Assembly: GCA_025529335.1 (NCBI GenBank)
Contig: JAMYHX010000036.1
Coordinates: 1 to 64,000 of the forward strand
Reading direction: 5' to 3'
DNA length: 64,000 nucleotides
Source of the DNA: Rhizopus sp. PT2906
Lineage: Eukaryota > Mucoromycota > Mucoromycetes > Mucorales > Rhizopodaceae
In this document: piece by piece, positions 11,519 through 23,538 of the stretch
Layout: the number at the start of each line of letters is the position of its first letter
Position numbering within the stretch: the first letter of the stretch is position 1
The notes under the pieces: generated by a model
Told to the model about the DNA's origin: nothing
The model's input: only the letters and a program-made list of their open reading frames with translations
Database searches by the model: none
Made by a program: the position numbers and the translations under genes

Positions 11519-12224
11519 AATAAAAGAGGACTCTTGGCAGTCTACTCTTGGGAGGTTAATAGTATAAAAAAGGTAATAAATTGTTCGTGCTGTCTCTCTT
11601 CTACATGAAAAATAAGCGGAGATAAAGTTGGAAGCATGACGTTTTGATGAATGGCCACAGTGACTGAAATGATGCACTTGAGTCAGAAAGTAGGATTACA
11701 TAGAACCATGATGACGTTGACATCAATAGATAATGTCTGGTTAGAAAGGCTCTTTTTAAGGGGAAGAAGGGATGATTCATGTTTAATATTTGAATCAGAA
11801 TATATTTGACAGATTAAGAAAAGCTATCTATTGACCCACATCGCTTTTGAAGGGGACTTGTTCAAATACTAAAGAAGGTCGTTGATCTAAAACAGCCAAG
11901 GGACACTGTGTTACAAATTCTAATTTCCAAAAAGTATAAAATTGTTTTCAAGCTTGTTGTTGTGTATAAGAAATATATTTGATCACACATATAAACGTAT
12001 TCTTTAACGAAAGAAAGAGACAAATAAAGAAGAAGGAATGATGGCTATATACACAAACACACGTATTTTATCGTCAAGTGGAGCAGAGTATCATTTTATT
12101 TAAAGGACGATCAAATTTCTTTATGCGCAAATTTTGTCGTCAGAAAAAGGATAGACCTTTTTCCCTTTTATTTTTCTTTCTTTCTTTCTTTTTTATATTT
12201 ATACAACCTTTATATAATAAGTAT
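11519..12224. other. Divergent intergenic region
   Basis: About 700 bp between ARPC1 and the methyltransferase gene, expected to contain both promoters. The segment 12140-12215 is very T-rich and could be translated upstream of the methyltransferase, but it looks like leader sequence rather than protein. Confidence 0.45.
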
Positions 12225-13665
12225 ATGCCGCCACATAATACGGCAGTGGTAGCTACCACTTTTGGAATACTATTCTTAAAGGACCACTTTTCAACAGATG
12301 AAACGCTATCAAATATGCCAGCAAGTGATAACGACAATAGTAACAACAGTTATAATAGCAATACTAGCAACGGATTTAAATTATCCTTGTATAAAAACAG
12401 CAATATCTATCGAATCGTATTAAACAATCCAATTAAATCATCCATCATTCAGCTGAACAAGTGGAATCGTATCGATCTAAAGTTAGTAACCGAGCTGGGA
12501 TTGCCTGTTATCATAAATGATCAGTTAGAGTTGTCCATATCAATAACTTGTAAGCTGTTACAAGAGTGCGCTACGAAATCAACAAAAAAGTGTGGTTATG
12601 TGGAATCTAGAGATCTTGCAATCGAATGTCAACCTGTTCACATTGACTCATGGAACACAGAAGGAGGTGACAAGGGATTTGGATATAGCAACTATACAGG
12701 TAGCTTCGAGTACAGAGTGGTCACTAACAGCAACAAAGGGTATGAAGATGGTATTTTCTTTATTCACATCCAAGCAGAAAATCAATGCCTGTTACAACAG
12801 TCACTTCCCTTATGTTTAGGACCATTCCAGCTACAGGATACAAGTACTCAAGAAGATAACTTTTACTGGACTGATGATATATCAGACGATGTCAATACGC
12901 ACAGAATACTCTCTCTTAATGATCACCGCTATTTGGTATTGAAGGAAATGTGGGATCATGGAACATCAGGGAAGTTATGGGATTCGGCTATAGTGATCGG
13001 TCAAGTCATCACCAGGCTGTTCAAGCATAACCGCGCGTTTTTATCTGGTTTACGTATAATGGATTTAAGTGCAGGGTAATACGACGCGCTTCCATTTGAA
13101 ATCCTAAGGGCTTATATATATATATTTTACCTATAGTATTGGATCACTTGGCTTGCTTATATCACAGTTATGTCACGTCTATGACACACCTCATCCCCCC
13201 ACTGTTGTCTTGACAGATATACCCGAGGCTTTACCTCTTATCAAGCATAATCTTTCTCTCAACAGCAGCAGTACAGATAATATACGTGTCAAGCCTCTTC
13301 GCTGGGGATTGACAAAGGATATCAAAGCATTGTGCAAGCAGCCATTTGACTACATTTTCGTGTCTGACGTATTATATAACACTGAAGATTTTTATCCATT
13401 AATTACCACCTTTCGTCTACTTACTGATACAAAAAAGGCTCGTACACGAATCTATCTTGGATACAAACCACGGGGACTAAAACAGTATGAAGAAGTAACC
13501 TTCTTTAGTAACTCTGCAGTATACTTTGATATTACACGTCTTAGTCTAGAGGATTTTGAAAGAGATCTACTGGATAGTCAAGGAACGATGGATGGTTCAA
13601 TGGATCAAATATTAAGTTTTACAGGTGTACAGCTATATAGATTTGTACCAAAAAGAAATAAATAG
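12225..13665 (+). CDS. METTL21/FAM86-type protein-lysine methyltransferase
   Basis: Two exons (12225-13075 and 13137-13665) give about 459 residues. The intron splits the SAM-binding motif I, which reads LSAGIGSLGLL after splicing. Downstream are the acidic motif II region (LTDIPEALPLIKHNL) and the post-motif FVSDVLYN, whose D-V-L-Y matches the DxxY motif of lysine methyltransferases of family 16 (PF10294). These are cytosolic or nuclear SAM enzymes that modify single lysines on chaperones and translation factors. The exact substrate is not readable. The roughly 230-residue N-terminal region contains an Asn/Ser-rich stretch and then structured sequence. An in-frame ATG exists at 12078, but the added 49 residues are Phe-rich leader-like sequence, so I prefer 12225. 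Confidence 0.82.
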
Positions 13666-13882
13666 CTTATTAAATCCGTTTAAATATGTAAACCCATTCT
13701 TTGTCCTGTTGTAGATTTAAAAAAGAGATATATTTCTAGAGGAGAGGCAATAGAAATGAGGTGTGCAGAAATAGCAAATATTGTTTATGATCATATATAC
13801 ATAGTAAAATACAAGCAAAATAATAATAGTAATAATAATAAAAAGCAAAAAGCAAAAAGGAAAGGAAATGCATACAATAAAA

Positions 13883-16800
13883 TTAAATGGTGGTTCTTTT
13901 CAATTTAAGAGAAAGGTGCTCTTGTGCGTCTTGTGAGCCCCTTTTGACTGCAAGGCAATAGAGTCTATCGGCTTTTTCGATATCTCTTGAAACAACGTCG
14001 CCTTTTCGATAAAATTCTGCAAGCTTAAACATGGCGACTGATTCATCTTCTTCTATATCTTCATCAATAAATAAAGTGGACATATCCACTGAAGATTCAT
14101 TCACACTGTTTGCTCTATTGAGAACTTGTCCATACCAATAGAACGCTTGATGAGCATCTTTGGGAATACCAAGTCCGTATTCATAACATCTTGCTACATC
14201 AAGATATACTAGGTATCCAAATTTTTCTTGCGCGAAATGGACAAGTGTAGAAGCTGCTTCTCTAGCCTGAACAGGAACATCAGCCCATCCATAAAGATGG
14301 TATCGAGTGATCATGATTTGTGGTAGATGTTTGAAGTTGGCTGGAGCATGAGCTTGAGCTGCCTGAAAGAGTTCGTAGGCACGAGGTTGACTGTCAATAT
14401 GCTTATGTAGAATAGACCCAAGGTTATATTCAGCTTGCCATCGTTCTTCAGGTACTACTTCATACTTTTCAAACAGATCTACTGCAAGCTCGTACTGTTC
14501 AAGGGCAGTGTTAATGTCTGGCGGAACGTATATACCATGATGGTAGTAAAAGGCTAAGTAGTATGTAGCAGTAGGATGTCGCTGAGCTGCAGATCTGCAA
14601 AAAAGGTCAAAGGCCTTTTCAAGGTCTTGAGGAATAAGGGTATATTCTTCGCCATCTTTTTCAGAGTCGGTCATAATGTCTTTGCCACGGTGATAGAACT
14701 TGCCAAGATGAAACTGAGCTTCAGAAGAACCAAGCTCAGCGGCTCGTAAAAGTCTACGGTATCCTTCTTCTTGCTCTTCTACAGGAAAATCACCGTTGAG
14801 GAATAACAAGCCAAGGGTAAACATGGCCTCTTTGATATTTAGATCAGATGCTGTTCGAAGATATTCAATTCCTTGGAATACGTCAGGAGTCAAAAGCATG
14901 CGCTTGTTGTCTAAAGGATCAACAATGCCCCTGAGATGATAAATACCAAGTTCATAACAAGAAGGTCCATGGCCTTTAGGTGTTGCCTTTGTAGCTAGTT
15001 CGTACATCCTACAGGCTTCTATGTCTTTATTCATTGTCGGATTCGGCAAGGCGATGCGGCCTTGAGCATACATTTGAGCGATACGGTAATAGGCTTCAGC
15101 ATCACGAGTCATTTCAGCTGCACAGCGGTACCATTCATAGGCAAGTTGATCGTTCTTTTGTGTACCAATGCCATTTTCATAGCACTGACCTAACGTATTA
15201 TAAGCATGGACACAGTTCAGTTCATTAGCACAGATTAAAAGTTCCTAAAAACAAGATGTGTTTAATTCAGACGAGCAGATGAATGGCGCAAGCCGATAAT
15301 GTACCTTGAACCCTTCTTCAGGATTTACAGGCATGCCGCCAAAACCTTCAATCGAATAACGTGCGCAAAAGAAGCGCGCTAGTACGTGGCCTTGAGATGC
15401 AGCCTTCTGAAAGTATTCTAGAGCAGCAGCATACTGTTTCTGCTCATGCCATGCCTCAGCAGCATACACAGTTGCTTCAATGCTGCCTAATGCAGCAGCC
15501 TTTTCAAAGCATTGAATAGCCAGTGCTTTTTCGTCTTCTTCTGATTGCCAGCGGGAATCGACCTCTTCATCCTCATCGCAGAAGCTGTTAGTATCTGTAG
15601 GTGTGGGTAAGTTGTTTTGAAGATGGGAATACTTGATGTTGGTCTTTGTACAGTTTGCATAAGCCTTTCCCAAGATAATCAGTGCTTCAATATCATTTGC
15701 ATCTGCAGCCATATGTAGGTACTTTAGGGCTTCATCCAGGTATTCATTTTGCATCAATATGCTCAGGAAGGGAGTGCCTAGCTGTTTCAGGTACTGTTTA
15801 CCAAGCTCACGCATAGAGAGCACATGACCTAAGGAAGCAGCACTCTTTTGATATTCAAGTTTTAAATCGTCCTGATGGATGGCTGCAGCCATTTGAGAGA
15901 GCATCCAGATACTTTCAGCATGCAGTTTGGAAGCAGATAGTTTCAGCCAGTCTGTTGCTGTGCGTTCATCAGGCATAATGCCGAATTCGCCCTGCAGATA
16001 AATGATACCCATACGGTACTGGGCTTCGGTGTAGCCTTGCTCTGCGCTCTTTCTGAGGTAAGCGAGTGCTGAGGGAATATCAACAAGTGTATTTCCTAAA
16101 CCGTGGGCATAGATGTTGAAAAGATGGAAATAAGCAGCACTGTCATTTAGTTCCTCGATCGCTTTACGGAACCAGAATGTTGCTTCGGTAATATTCTTTG
16201 TTGTTCCATGCCCATGAAGATAGCAATAACCTTTGTAAGGAGTTAGTCACATGTTATTAAGTATGATTAGCTTTTTACCAAGAGGTTCAAAAGCTTGAGG
16301 GAATTGATCTTGATTACAAAGCTCTGAGAGTATCTCAAATGCGTCGGTAGGAGTGATTGTCTTATTGAACCTGGCTAAATCTTCCAAAAGAGCACTAGAC
16401 TTTTGAGTCTTTCCTGGAATATAAGCGAGGGCCAAACGAGCCACCATCATCTTGGAATTCTTGCCAATTTTACTTTGTGCAATCCTGGGTTCCTTTGATG
16501 CTAGTAAATAGTAGTCATAAGCGAGATCGAAATTGCCAATTTCGTAATAGAGTTCAGCTGTAGCAGAGTATGCACTATGTAGGGATCAAAGTTAAAAAAG
16601 GAAACTATGTTTTTCAAAAAGGAAATACTTACAATGGATAGCCTAAGGAGGCAGAACGGAGATAATGCTCCACGGCTATTTCCAAATTCTTCTCCGTACC
16701 GGTCCCTTTATGGTAGCAATCTCCAAGAAAAGCAATTGCTTCAGGATCGTTCTTTTGAGAAGCTTTCTGCAAGAGATTGAATGCAATGGTATAATCTGCC

Positions 16801-19523
16801 TTAAGGCCCTTCCCAGAGAGGTAGATTTTGCCTAGCTCTCTTAAAGCATAAGCATCCTCTTTCTCTGCTGCTTTCTTGAGCCACTGAACTGCCTTAGCAA
16901 AGTGTTGTTGTGCTGTTTCGATTTGTTCGACATGCGTCATCATCAGCTGAAGATAAACACGAGCCATGTAAGACATAGATTCTGTAATATTTTGTTTAGC
17001 AGCCTTATCAAACCATTCGAGGGCAGCGTCCAAGTCAGGTCTGTCAATCCCAATGCCCTTGTAATAACAAAGACCAAGTGAATGCATAGCCATAGGATGG
17101 CCCTTGAGGGCAGCCTTGCGATACCAAGGAAAGGCATCCGCAGGCCCTTTATCAGGGATCACGTTGTTCGACATCATGTATGCAACCTTTTACATCATAA
17201 TTATGTTAACACAAATTCTCTTTCAAATTACAAAAAGAATTACCAAAAAGATGGCGTCTATGTCGTCCGACTCAGCAGCGACCATGAAATGGTGAAACGC
17301 CTTTTGTCGATCAATTTCACATACTCCAGGAATACCTTCATCGTAGCAGGAGCCTAACCAATAGTGAGCATGAGGTTCATTTGTCGTCTCGGCTAATTCG
17401 GTGAGTAGCTGTAATGCAAGAGCTGGATTGTATGGGATACCCTCGATTTTATTGCTCAGGTGGTATCGAGCAACAGATAACTTGGCTGTCTGAATAGGTT
17501 GTTTATCATCCATTGGATGAGCATGAGCCAAAACGTGAGAATATAAACGGAAAGCTTCCACGTGTCGACCCATTCGTTGTAACAGAAGGGCTTGGTCAAT
17601 AGTGGCATAGTAAACATAAGGACTTTGGTTTTCTGCAGCCTTTGTGTAGTAAGCAAGTGCCTTCTCTAAATCAATATCAACACCAATGCCGTGCTCATGA
17701 CATTTGCCAAGAAGACCCATAGAGGGTATGTCCTTGCCCAGGGCAGCACGCTTGTACCATCGAACAGCCTCACGCTCATTTTTCTTGATTCGAAGTCTAT
17801 TATCAGCACCAGACTGTGAAGACGAGGGGAAGAAGAGACTGCCTTGTTGATAGAATTGACCAAGCACACGTTGAGCATAAGGGAACCCAGAGATGGCGGC
17901 TTGTCTGACAAGTCGAAAGGCTTCTTTATGGTTCTTTTGTATTCCTAGTCTACCAAAGTAGTAGACTAGTCCGAGAATGTACTGTGCAGCGTGATTGCCG
18001 TTTTCAGCAGCAGCTTTATAATGAAGTAAAGAAAGATCATTGCTCTGTTCAACGCCTATGCCCTTATCATAAAGTATACCAAGTTGGAGGTGAGCACGAC
18101 TATTTCCCTACAAGTCAAATGTTAATAGCAGGCTTTAAATGAGTTTATTCTTACCATTTGAACAGCCTTTTCTAACCATTGAATGCCTTCTTTGTAGTTT
18201 TCTTCTACAATCAATCTGTTTCCCAACGCAGCTTGTGCGTCAGGGAAACCTTGGTCGGCGCTCTTTTGATAGTAATGCATTGCCTTTTCGAGGTCTTGAG
18301 GAATATCCAAACCACGCTCATAGTGAACACCCACAAGGAACTGGGCATACCTAATAAATAAATAGTGAGTCTTTTTTTTTTGTAGAATAATATATATGTC
18401 TTTACATGTTGTTATTCTCGGCACTTTTCATCAAGTATTCAAAGCCTTCTTTTGAGTTTTGCTCTACACCTTCGCCTTGAAACAGCATACGAGCCAATCT
18501 GCATTGAGCTTCTGCAATCGTTGTCGCAATGGATTCATTGGTCGGTTCGTAATCATTAGCGGCTGATAAAAAGTATTCAAATGCTGTTGCTTTATCAACA
18601 TCTTGAATGGTATGAGGACCATTCGCTGGAAGGCCATCAAGGTAACAATGTCCAAGAGCATAATTTGTTTCACATGAAGGATGTGATTTAAGCAAGTCGA
18701 AACCACGCTGTATGTCGGGAGTGCAGCCTAAACCTGAGATAAGACATCGTGCTAAATAGACCAAAGCAACAGGGTCATGAGATTGAATAGCATAGTGATC
18801 GATAGCCATATAAAATTGGGTCCAGTCATAAGGATCGTTCTGAAGCTGCGCCTTTTTAAAAGCCTCCTTGATAATCTGGTACGATCGAGAAGGATACATC
18901 TGTAATTGCTGCTGAATATCCCTCGCAGATGAGGCTAAGAATGAAGAGGATGGGCGTTGAACGGGTATGGTAGTAGAAGAGGAGAATAAGGTATCTTCGG
19001 GATAAAGTGACTTTCGGGAAATGGTAGAATGATCAGTAATCTCGGTAAAGGTGGAAGTGTTCACTTCGATTTGAGAAAAGGGGTCATTTGATAATGCGGT
19101 CCAACCGCTGCTAATGTTGCTCTTTGAATAAAATGGGGCATTTTCGTCGTGAATAGACAAGCGATTATGAATAGAAGAAGAAGACGAAGATATTCTAGAT
19201 CGTCTGCTTCGTCTTGAATTCGATTTAAGTGGGTCATAGAGTATAGATCGTTTTGTAGTTGTAATTGTCGCAGCAGGATCATTTAAGCAGGTGTCGTCAT
19301 TATTTGTGTCTCCAGAAATTGTTTGTTTTGGTGCTTCTGTATTCGTGACACGAGAAATTGTATCTTCATTATTGTTATTATCAATGTTATTGTTGTTCAG
19401 GGTCGTCTTTTTCTTTGTGGAATTGGATAAAACAGATCGAATGACAGTGTTTCTCTTTTTTCTCTTTTTTGATAGTTCTTCGCTCGGTATCGTTTGATCC
19501 GGTCTACTAAGTTTGGCTCCCAT
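13883..19523 (-). CDS. Giant Sel1-repeat (SLR/TPR-like) protein with N-myristoylation motif
   Basis: Exons separated by short introns (near 18352-18405, 18111-18156, 17188-17242, 16575-16630, 16233-16280, 15245-15304) read continuously into a protein of about 1,750 residues. The N-terminus MGAKLSRP fits the N-myristoylation consensus (Gly2, Ser6). About 200 residues of Ser/Asn/Thr-rich linker follow, and then tens of Sel1-like repeats run to the C-terminus. Repeat hallmarks recur (YELGIYHLRGI, YYKGIGIDRPDLDAALEWFDKAA, LGDCYHKGTGTEKN, LGKCHEHGIGV). Sel1 proteins are solenoid scaffolds. Fungal examples act in ER-associated degradation (Hrd3) and in chitin synthase activation (Skt5/Chs4), the latter being membrane-anchored by lipid. 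No transmembrane segment is evident here. A lipid-anchored cell-cortex scaffold is my inference. It could also be modelled as two genes, but no intergenic gap or new start supports that. Confidence 0.85.
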
Positions 19524-20343
19524 TGTTTGAGTTGTAGCCTTAACTTGAAATAAGTGGAATTATGCGTCACAAGTAAAATATTTCAAGGAGTGTAAAGAAA
19601 TAATAAATATTTGTTTAAACAATTAAGGAAAGAGAAAGAAAAGAGAAAGAAAAGCAAAAAAAAAAGAAAGAGAAAGAAGAAAAGAAAAAGAAGGCCAAAT
19701 GATTATATCAAGCGTTTTTTCTCATCCCACTTGGCGTATTTAAATAATTCACCTTGTTGCACCTGTTAAATTTAGCTGCCGGTGATTAAAATAGTCAGGA
19801 GTTGCATGTATGAAAAGGACAAAAGAAATACATAAGAAAGTGTGGCACGTCCCATTCTTTGGGTATTTTTCATTTGTCTTCTAAAGAGCATCTTTTATTA
19901 AAGATGTGTCTATTTATTATAGCTAGTTTTACTTGCCGCCATATGACATGTTATTTAAAGTTGTTCATCATTTTCACTAAAGTAGTCGATTAATTCAATA
20001 CACCTGTTTCATACTTATACTTGCTTTGAGTTAAGCCGTTTTCTTTTTATAACTTGCTTTTTGTGTATTGCTTAGTGCAACCTTGTGAATAAAGATTACC
20101 ATAAAGGGTTCAAGATCAAAACAATAGTTATTCGATATACTCCTTCAGCCTTCAAGGATAAACCTAAAATGATGTTCATCCTCCTCTTTTATATTATTTC
20201 AAGTCGATTTTATAAAGAAAACCAAGGGTAGAATGACATGCTACAGCCATTTAAAGGATGAGATCATTCACACTTTATTGTTCTACATTTATGCATCTGT
20301 GTGTTTTATTTACATTATGTACATTTTTTTTTAAAAAAAGGAA
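19524..20343. other. Intergenic, no gene recognised
   Basis: About 820 bp upstream of the Sel1 gene, ending at the 3' end of the DUF4211 gene. It has an A/G-rich leader (19620-19700) that is probably the promoter-proximal region of the Sel1 gene, and no coding signal. Confidence 0.5.
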
Positions 20344-21980
20344 TCATGCTTCATTGTCTGATGATGAAGAGGTATCTTCAATTTTAAATCTCTCACCTTT
20401 CAAATTGTAGATACGTATTGTCTTGATAAATAAGTCCTTGACCTTTCGAAAGAGCTATTTATGATAAGATTATTATTACTATTATAGTAAAAGCTACAAC
20501 ATACATCGTTCACATAACCGCTTTCAGCCAATACTTCATACACATCGTCATAATCTATCATCTCCTTATTCTCAGTTTGAATCTTTTCGACTTGCTCCTT
20601 GACTTGGTGGTAAATGTGTGATTCGAAGTGTGTAAATTTGTGATACAGTTGACCCTTTCTGTAACACTCACTGCCCAAATAGAATCTGACTGGTTCAGCA
20701 TCATCTGAATAAAGTGATACAATATAGCTCGCTGGCTTATTAGCCCTGCATGCTTGACATGAAACGTCTTCGTCTTTTAGATAGCCTTTAAACTTCCAAT
20801 TTGAATGTGTATCCATGGATTCCTTTTCGATTGCTTAGCAACTGATTTTGTTGGTGTTGTTATTCTAGTTACCTTAAACTCTGTTAACCAGACATCACTT
20901 GTAACCATTGAATCTTTATAACTTTGTATTCTTCGAATTACTGCTTTTTTAGCTAATTCAAACTGATTTGCTATTAAAAGAAATCGTCATAAACAATTTA
21001 TTGTATTTAGCAATATTGTTATTACTTGTTTCAAGTTTGTCCGTTATCGCCAATGCTACCAAATACTCTACATATATCTTGAACTGCCTTGACCATGAAA
21101 GTATTCTGTCCCTACTAAATTCAGCTATTATGTACGTTAATTATTTATAGATTATGGCGCATGTATACAAATACCAGGCATGTCTACAGCTTGTTTATTC
21201 TTTGATACTTTCACTCCATCAATAATATCATCATCTACAACAAAGTCCTTTTCATCATCTTCTTCCTCGTCTTCTTCCTCATCTTCTTCATTTTCTTCTT
21301 CATCATCAGATAGGCGTATGTACTTTTCAATCGGTCCCTTTTCACTTGTATCGTACTTTTGAAGCCTTGACTTACGATCTAATATTATTGTTCAACATGG
21401 CTATTAAACAAATACATACACACATGATACCTTTAAGCTTTTCAAGAGCCTTGTTGTATCGTGATACTTGTCTACCACGTGTTCTTTGTTCTAGGATATC
21501 TAAAATTGTGTTATTTCATTTTTAAAATGGAGGCTTATTAATAATTATTACCTGACTTGTCAAGGAACATTAATTCATCGTCCTGAATTGTGTCATCGTC
21601 GTTGTCGTCATCATTTGTATCACTACTGCTGTTGTCTTTTGCTGTGTTAGCTTCTGTTTCTTTATGTTATGTCATGTACCTTCTATCTGTATGATCGTCT
21701 TTTTGACAGTTTCTTCTTCTTCTTCTTCTTCATCATCATCAATAGTTATCTGTCTTTTTCTTTTGTTATGCTTTCTCAAAGGGAGAAGATCGTCTTCCTC
21801 TTCTTCGTTGGATATTTCCATTTTTGTATCTTCTTTAGGAAGGGGCTCTTCAAACCTTTTAAAAAAGGGTTATGACATTACACCTCATGGACACGATTAA
21901 ACTAACCTTTCTTTTTCCTTTACTGGTTCCTTTTTAAAATAACTCAAGAGTGTTTGCTGTTTAGCTAACTTTGGTGGCAT
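20344..21980 (-). CDS. PIP-box protein with C-terminal DUF4211-like domain
   Basis: About eight exons were followed by frame through GT-AG introns. The protein starts MPPKLAKQQTLLSYFKKEP. QQTLLSYF at residues 8-15 is a perfect PCNA-interacting peptide (QxxLxxYF). It is followed by a basic cluster (RKHNKRKRQ) that could be a nuclear localisation signal, then long acidic tracts. The C-terminal part contains CQACRANKPASYIVSLY and LGSECYRKGQLYHKFTHFE, with a CxxC and a conserved Cys. This resembles DUF4211 (PF13926), the domain found in QSER1/PRR12-type and fungal proteins. The last exon reads VKDLFIKTIRIYNLKGERF and ends SSSSDNEA. I infer a nuclear protein recruited to replicating or repairing DNA. 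The DUF4211 assignment is by pattern memory and less certain than the PIP box. Confidence 0.72.
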
Positions 21981-22029
21981 GAGGGAAAAAGAAAAAGAAA
22001 ATTTTTATTTGGTTTCTCGTAGTAAAAAT

Positions 22030-23320
22030 TTAAGCTGTATACATCCAACCTCCTTCACCCATTGTGTCTAAAAACTTGGAATCTGCCTTTGAAATGATTT
22101 TTTCACGTAAATCACCATAGATTTCTTCTCCCTTGACTGATTTAAAGTAACGAGGGGTCCAAGTCTGATTTGCCTCTTGACGTTCTTTTCTTAAGGCTCT
22201 CTGCTGATTTTCAATGGCTGACTTCTCAGCTGATGCAGTTGCATAATCACCGGCTCTAAGTGCCTCAGATACCTTTCTCCAAACACGACGAGATTCTAAT
22301 TCGCCTTGTTCGTCTATGGGCTTCACAATCTGTTGTGGTCTTTCCATGGTGGTCAAGTCAAGGAAGTCTTGGGTCTTTTTATCTTTGGTCAATGTAGATT
22401 TACCAGTCCATTGTCCCTCGATGATCGTAGGTGTGGCCAGAGTCTCATGAGTGATCGTAGCCTTGAAATGATGAACTTCACCCGAGATCCATCCTTTGGT
22501 TGTATATTCAATAGAAGCAAAATAACCACTGGTAGAATGAATGAATGAAGTACCATAAAGTTCAACATATGGTGCTATATCACGTGTCTTAATAAAGAGG
22601 CATAATCTAAACCATGTTACTCACCTGCATACCAAATGCCGTTCACAGAGACAGAAGGCAAAGTGAACAAGTACGTTTCGTCCCGTTGAGTTAACTTGAG
22701 TGTACAGTAACCAATTTGGTCAACCAGCATTTGTGTGCCAGAGAAGCGTGTCTTTTGACCATCATGTCCAGTCACAACAACGCCTGCTTCCTTGTTTTCG
22801 ACATAAAATCCTGAAACAGGAGGGTGATGAGATACTTGCTCACAAACGATACGTGTCTTATCTTCCCATTCACAATGGAATTGTTCACCAAGAATAGGGT
22901 TAAATGGCTTCTTTTCCCATTCTCCCTTGGGCACTCGGCTAGAGAATGATCCGTTCAGAGCAGAAATGAACCATTTGACAGCAGCATAAAAGCGTTCTTC
23001 GGGGTTGTCCGATTTACCAACTTCTTTCAACTATCGCAAAAAGTGAGTCATTTGTGATTATTCCATATAGCGTACTTACCAAACCAGGTTGATCAGCCCA
23101 AAAAGATCTATATCGCGCTTAGGTTTAGAATACGTATGTCCCCCCAAGCAATAAGAAACACTTACGAATACTCCAATAAAGAGATGGGCGCTAATAGAAA
23201 TGAAGGGCATGTTAAAGCAGAGAGGTCACCAGTAAAAGAAGCAAGTGTCTTTAAGAAAGAAGAGAAGCTTCCTTGCTGATCGGCAGGAATACTTTCAAGC
23301 GTATTGTCTGAAGAAGTCAT
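22030..23320 (-). CDS. Oxysterol-binding protein, short Osh4/Kes1 type
   Basis: About five exons; the start MTSSDNTLESIPADQQ lies at 23320. The family fingerprint EQVSHHPPVSGFY is at about 22840. PFNPILGEQFHCEW, which lines the lid and tunnel region, precedes it. The C-terminal exon carries the RPQQIVKPIDEQGELESRRVWRKV-type helix seen in Osh proteins. There is no PH or ankyrin domain, so it is a short, Kes1-like lipid-transfer protein. Such proteins exchange sterol for PI4P between the Golgi or plasma membrane and the ER. The length, close to 370 residues, is normal for the short class. The neighbours are functionally unrelated. Confidence 0.93.
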
Positions 23321-23538
23321 TAGATGAGATTGAAGAAAGAAAGGAAAAAAAAAAAGAGAGACGAAAAGGAGGGGAACTATGAACGCTCCTTGCGGAGTGC
23401 GTAATTGTTTATTTTTTATCTTATTGATGATTTAGAGTGTCATGAGAACAGCTTTGACTGATGACACAACTACAGAATGTTTATATTAAACAAAGTATTG
23501 GATGATAACAACATGTATTTATTTACATCAAGAAGCTC

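Noticed and set aside
12078..12224. N-terminal extension of the methyltransferase from an earlier ATG
   Set aside because: The added residues are Phe/Leu-rich translation of a T-rich leader, and the family N-terminus starts at the later Met at 12225.
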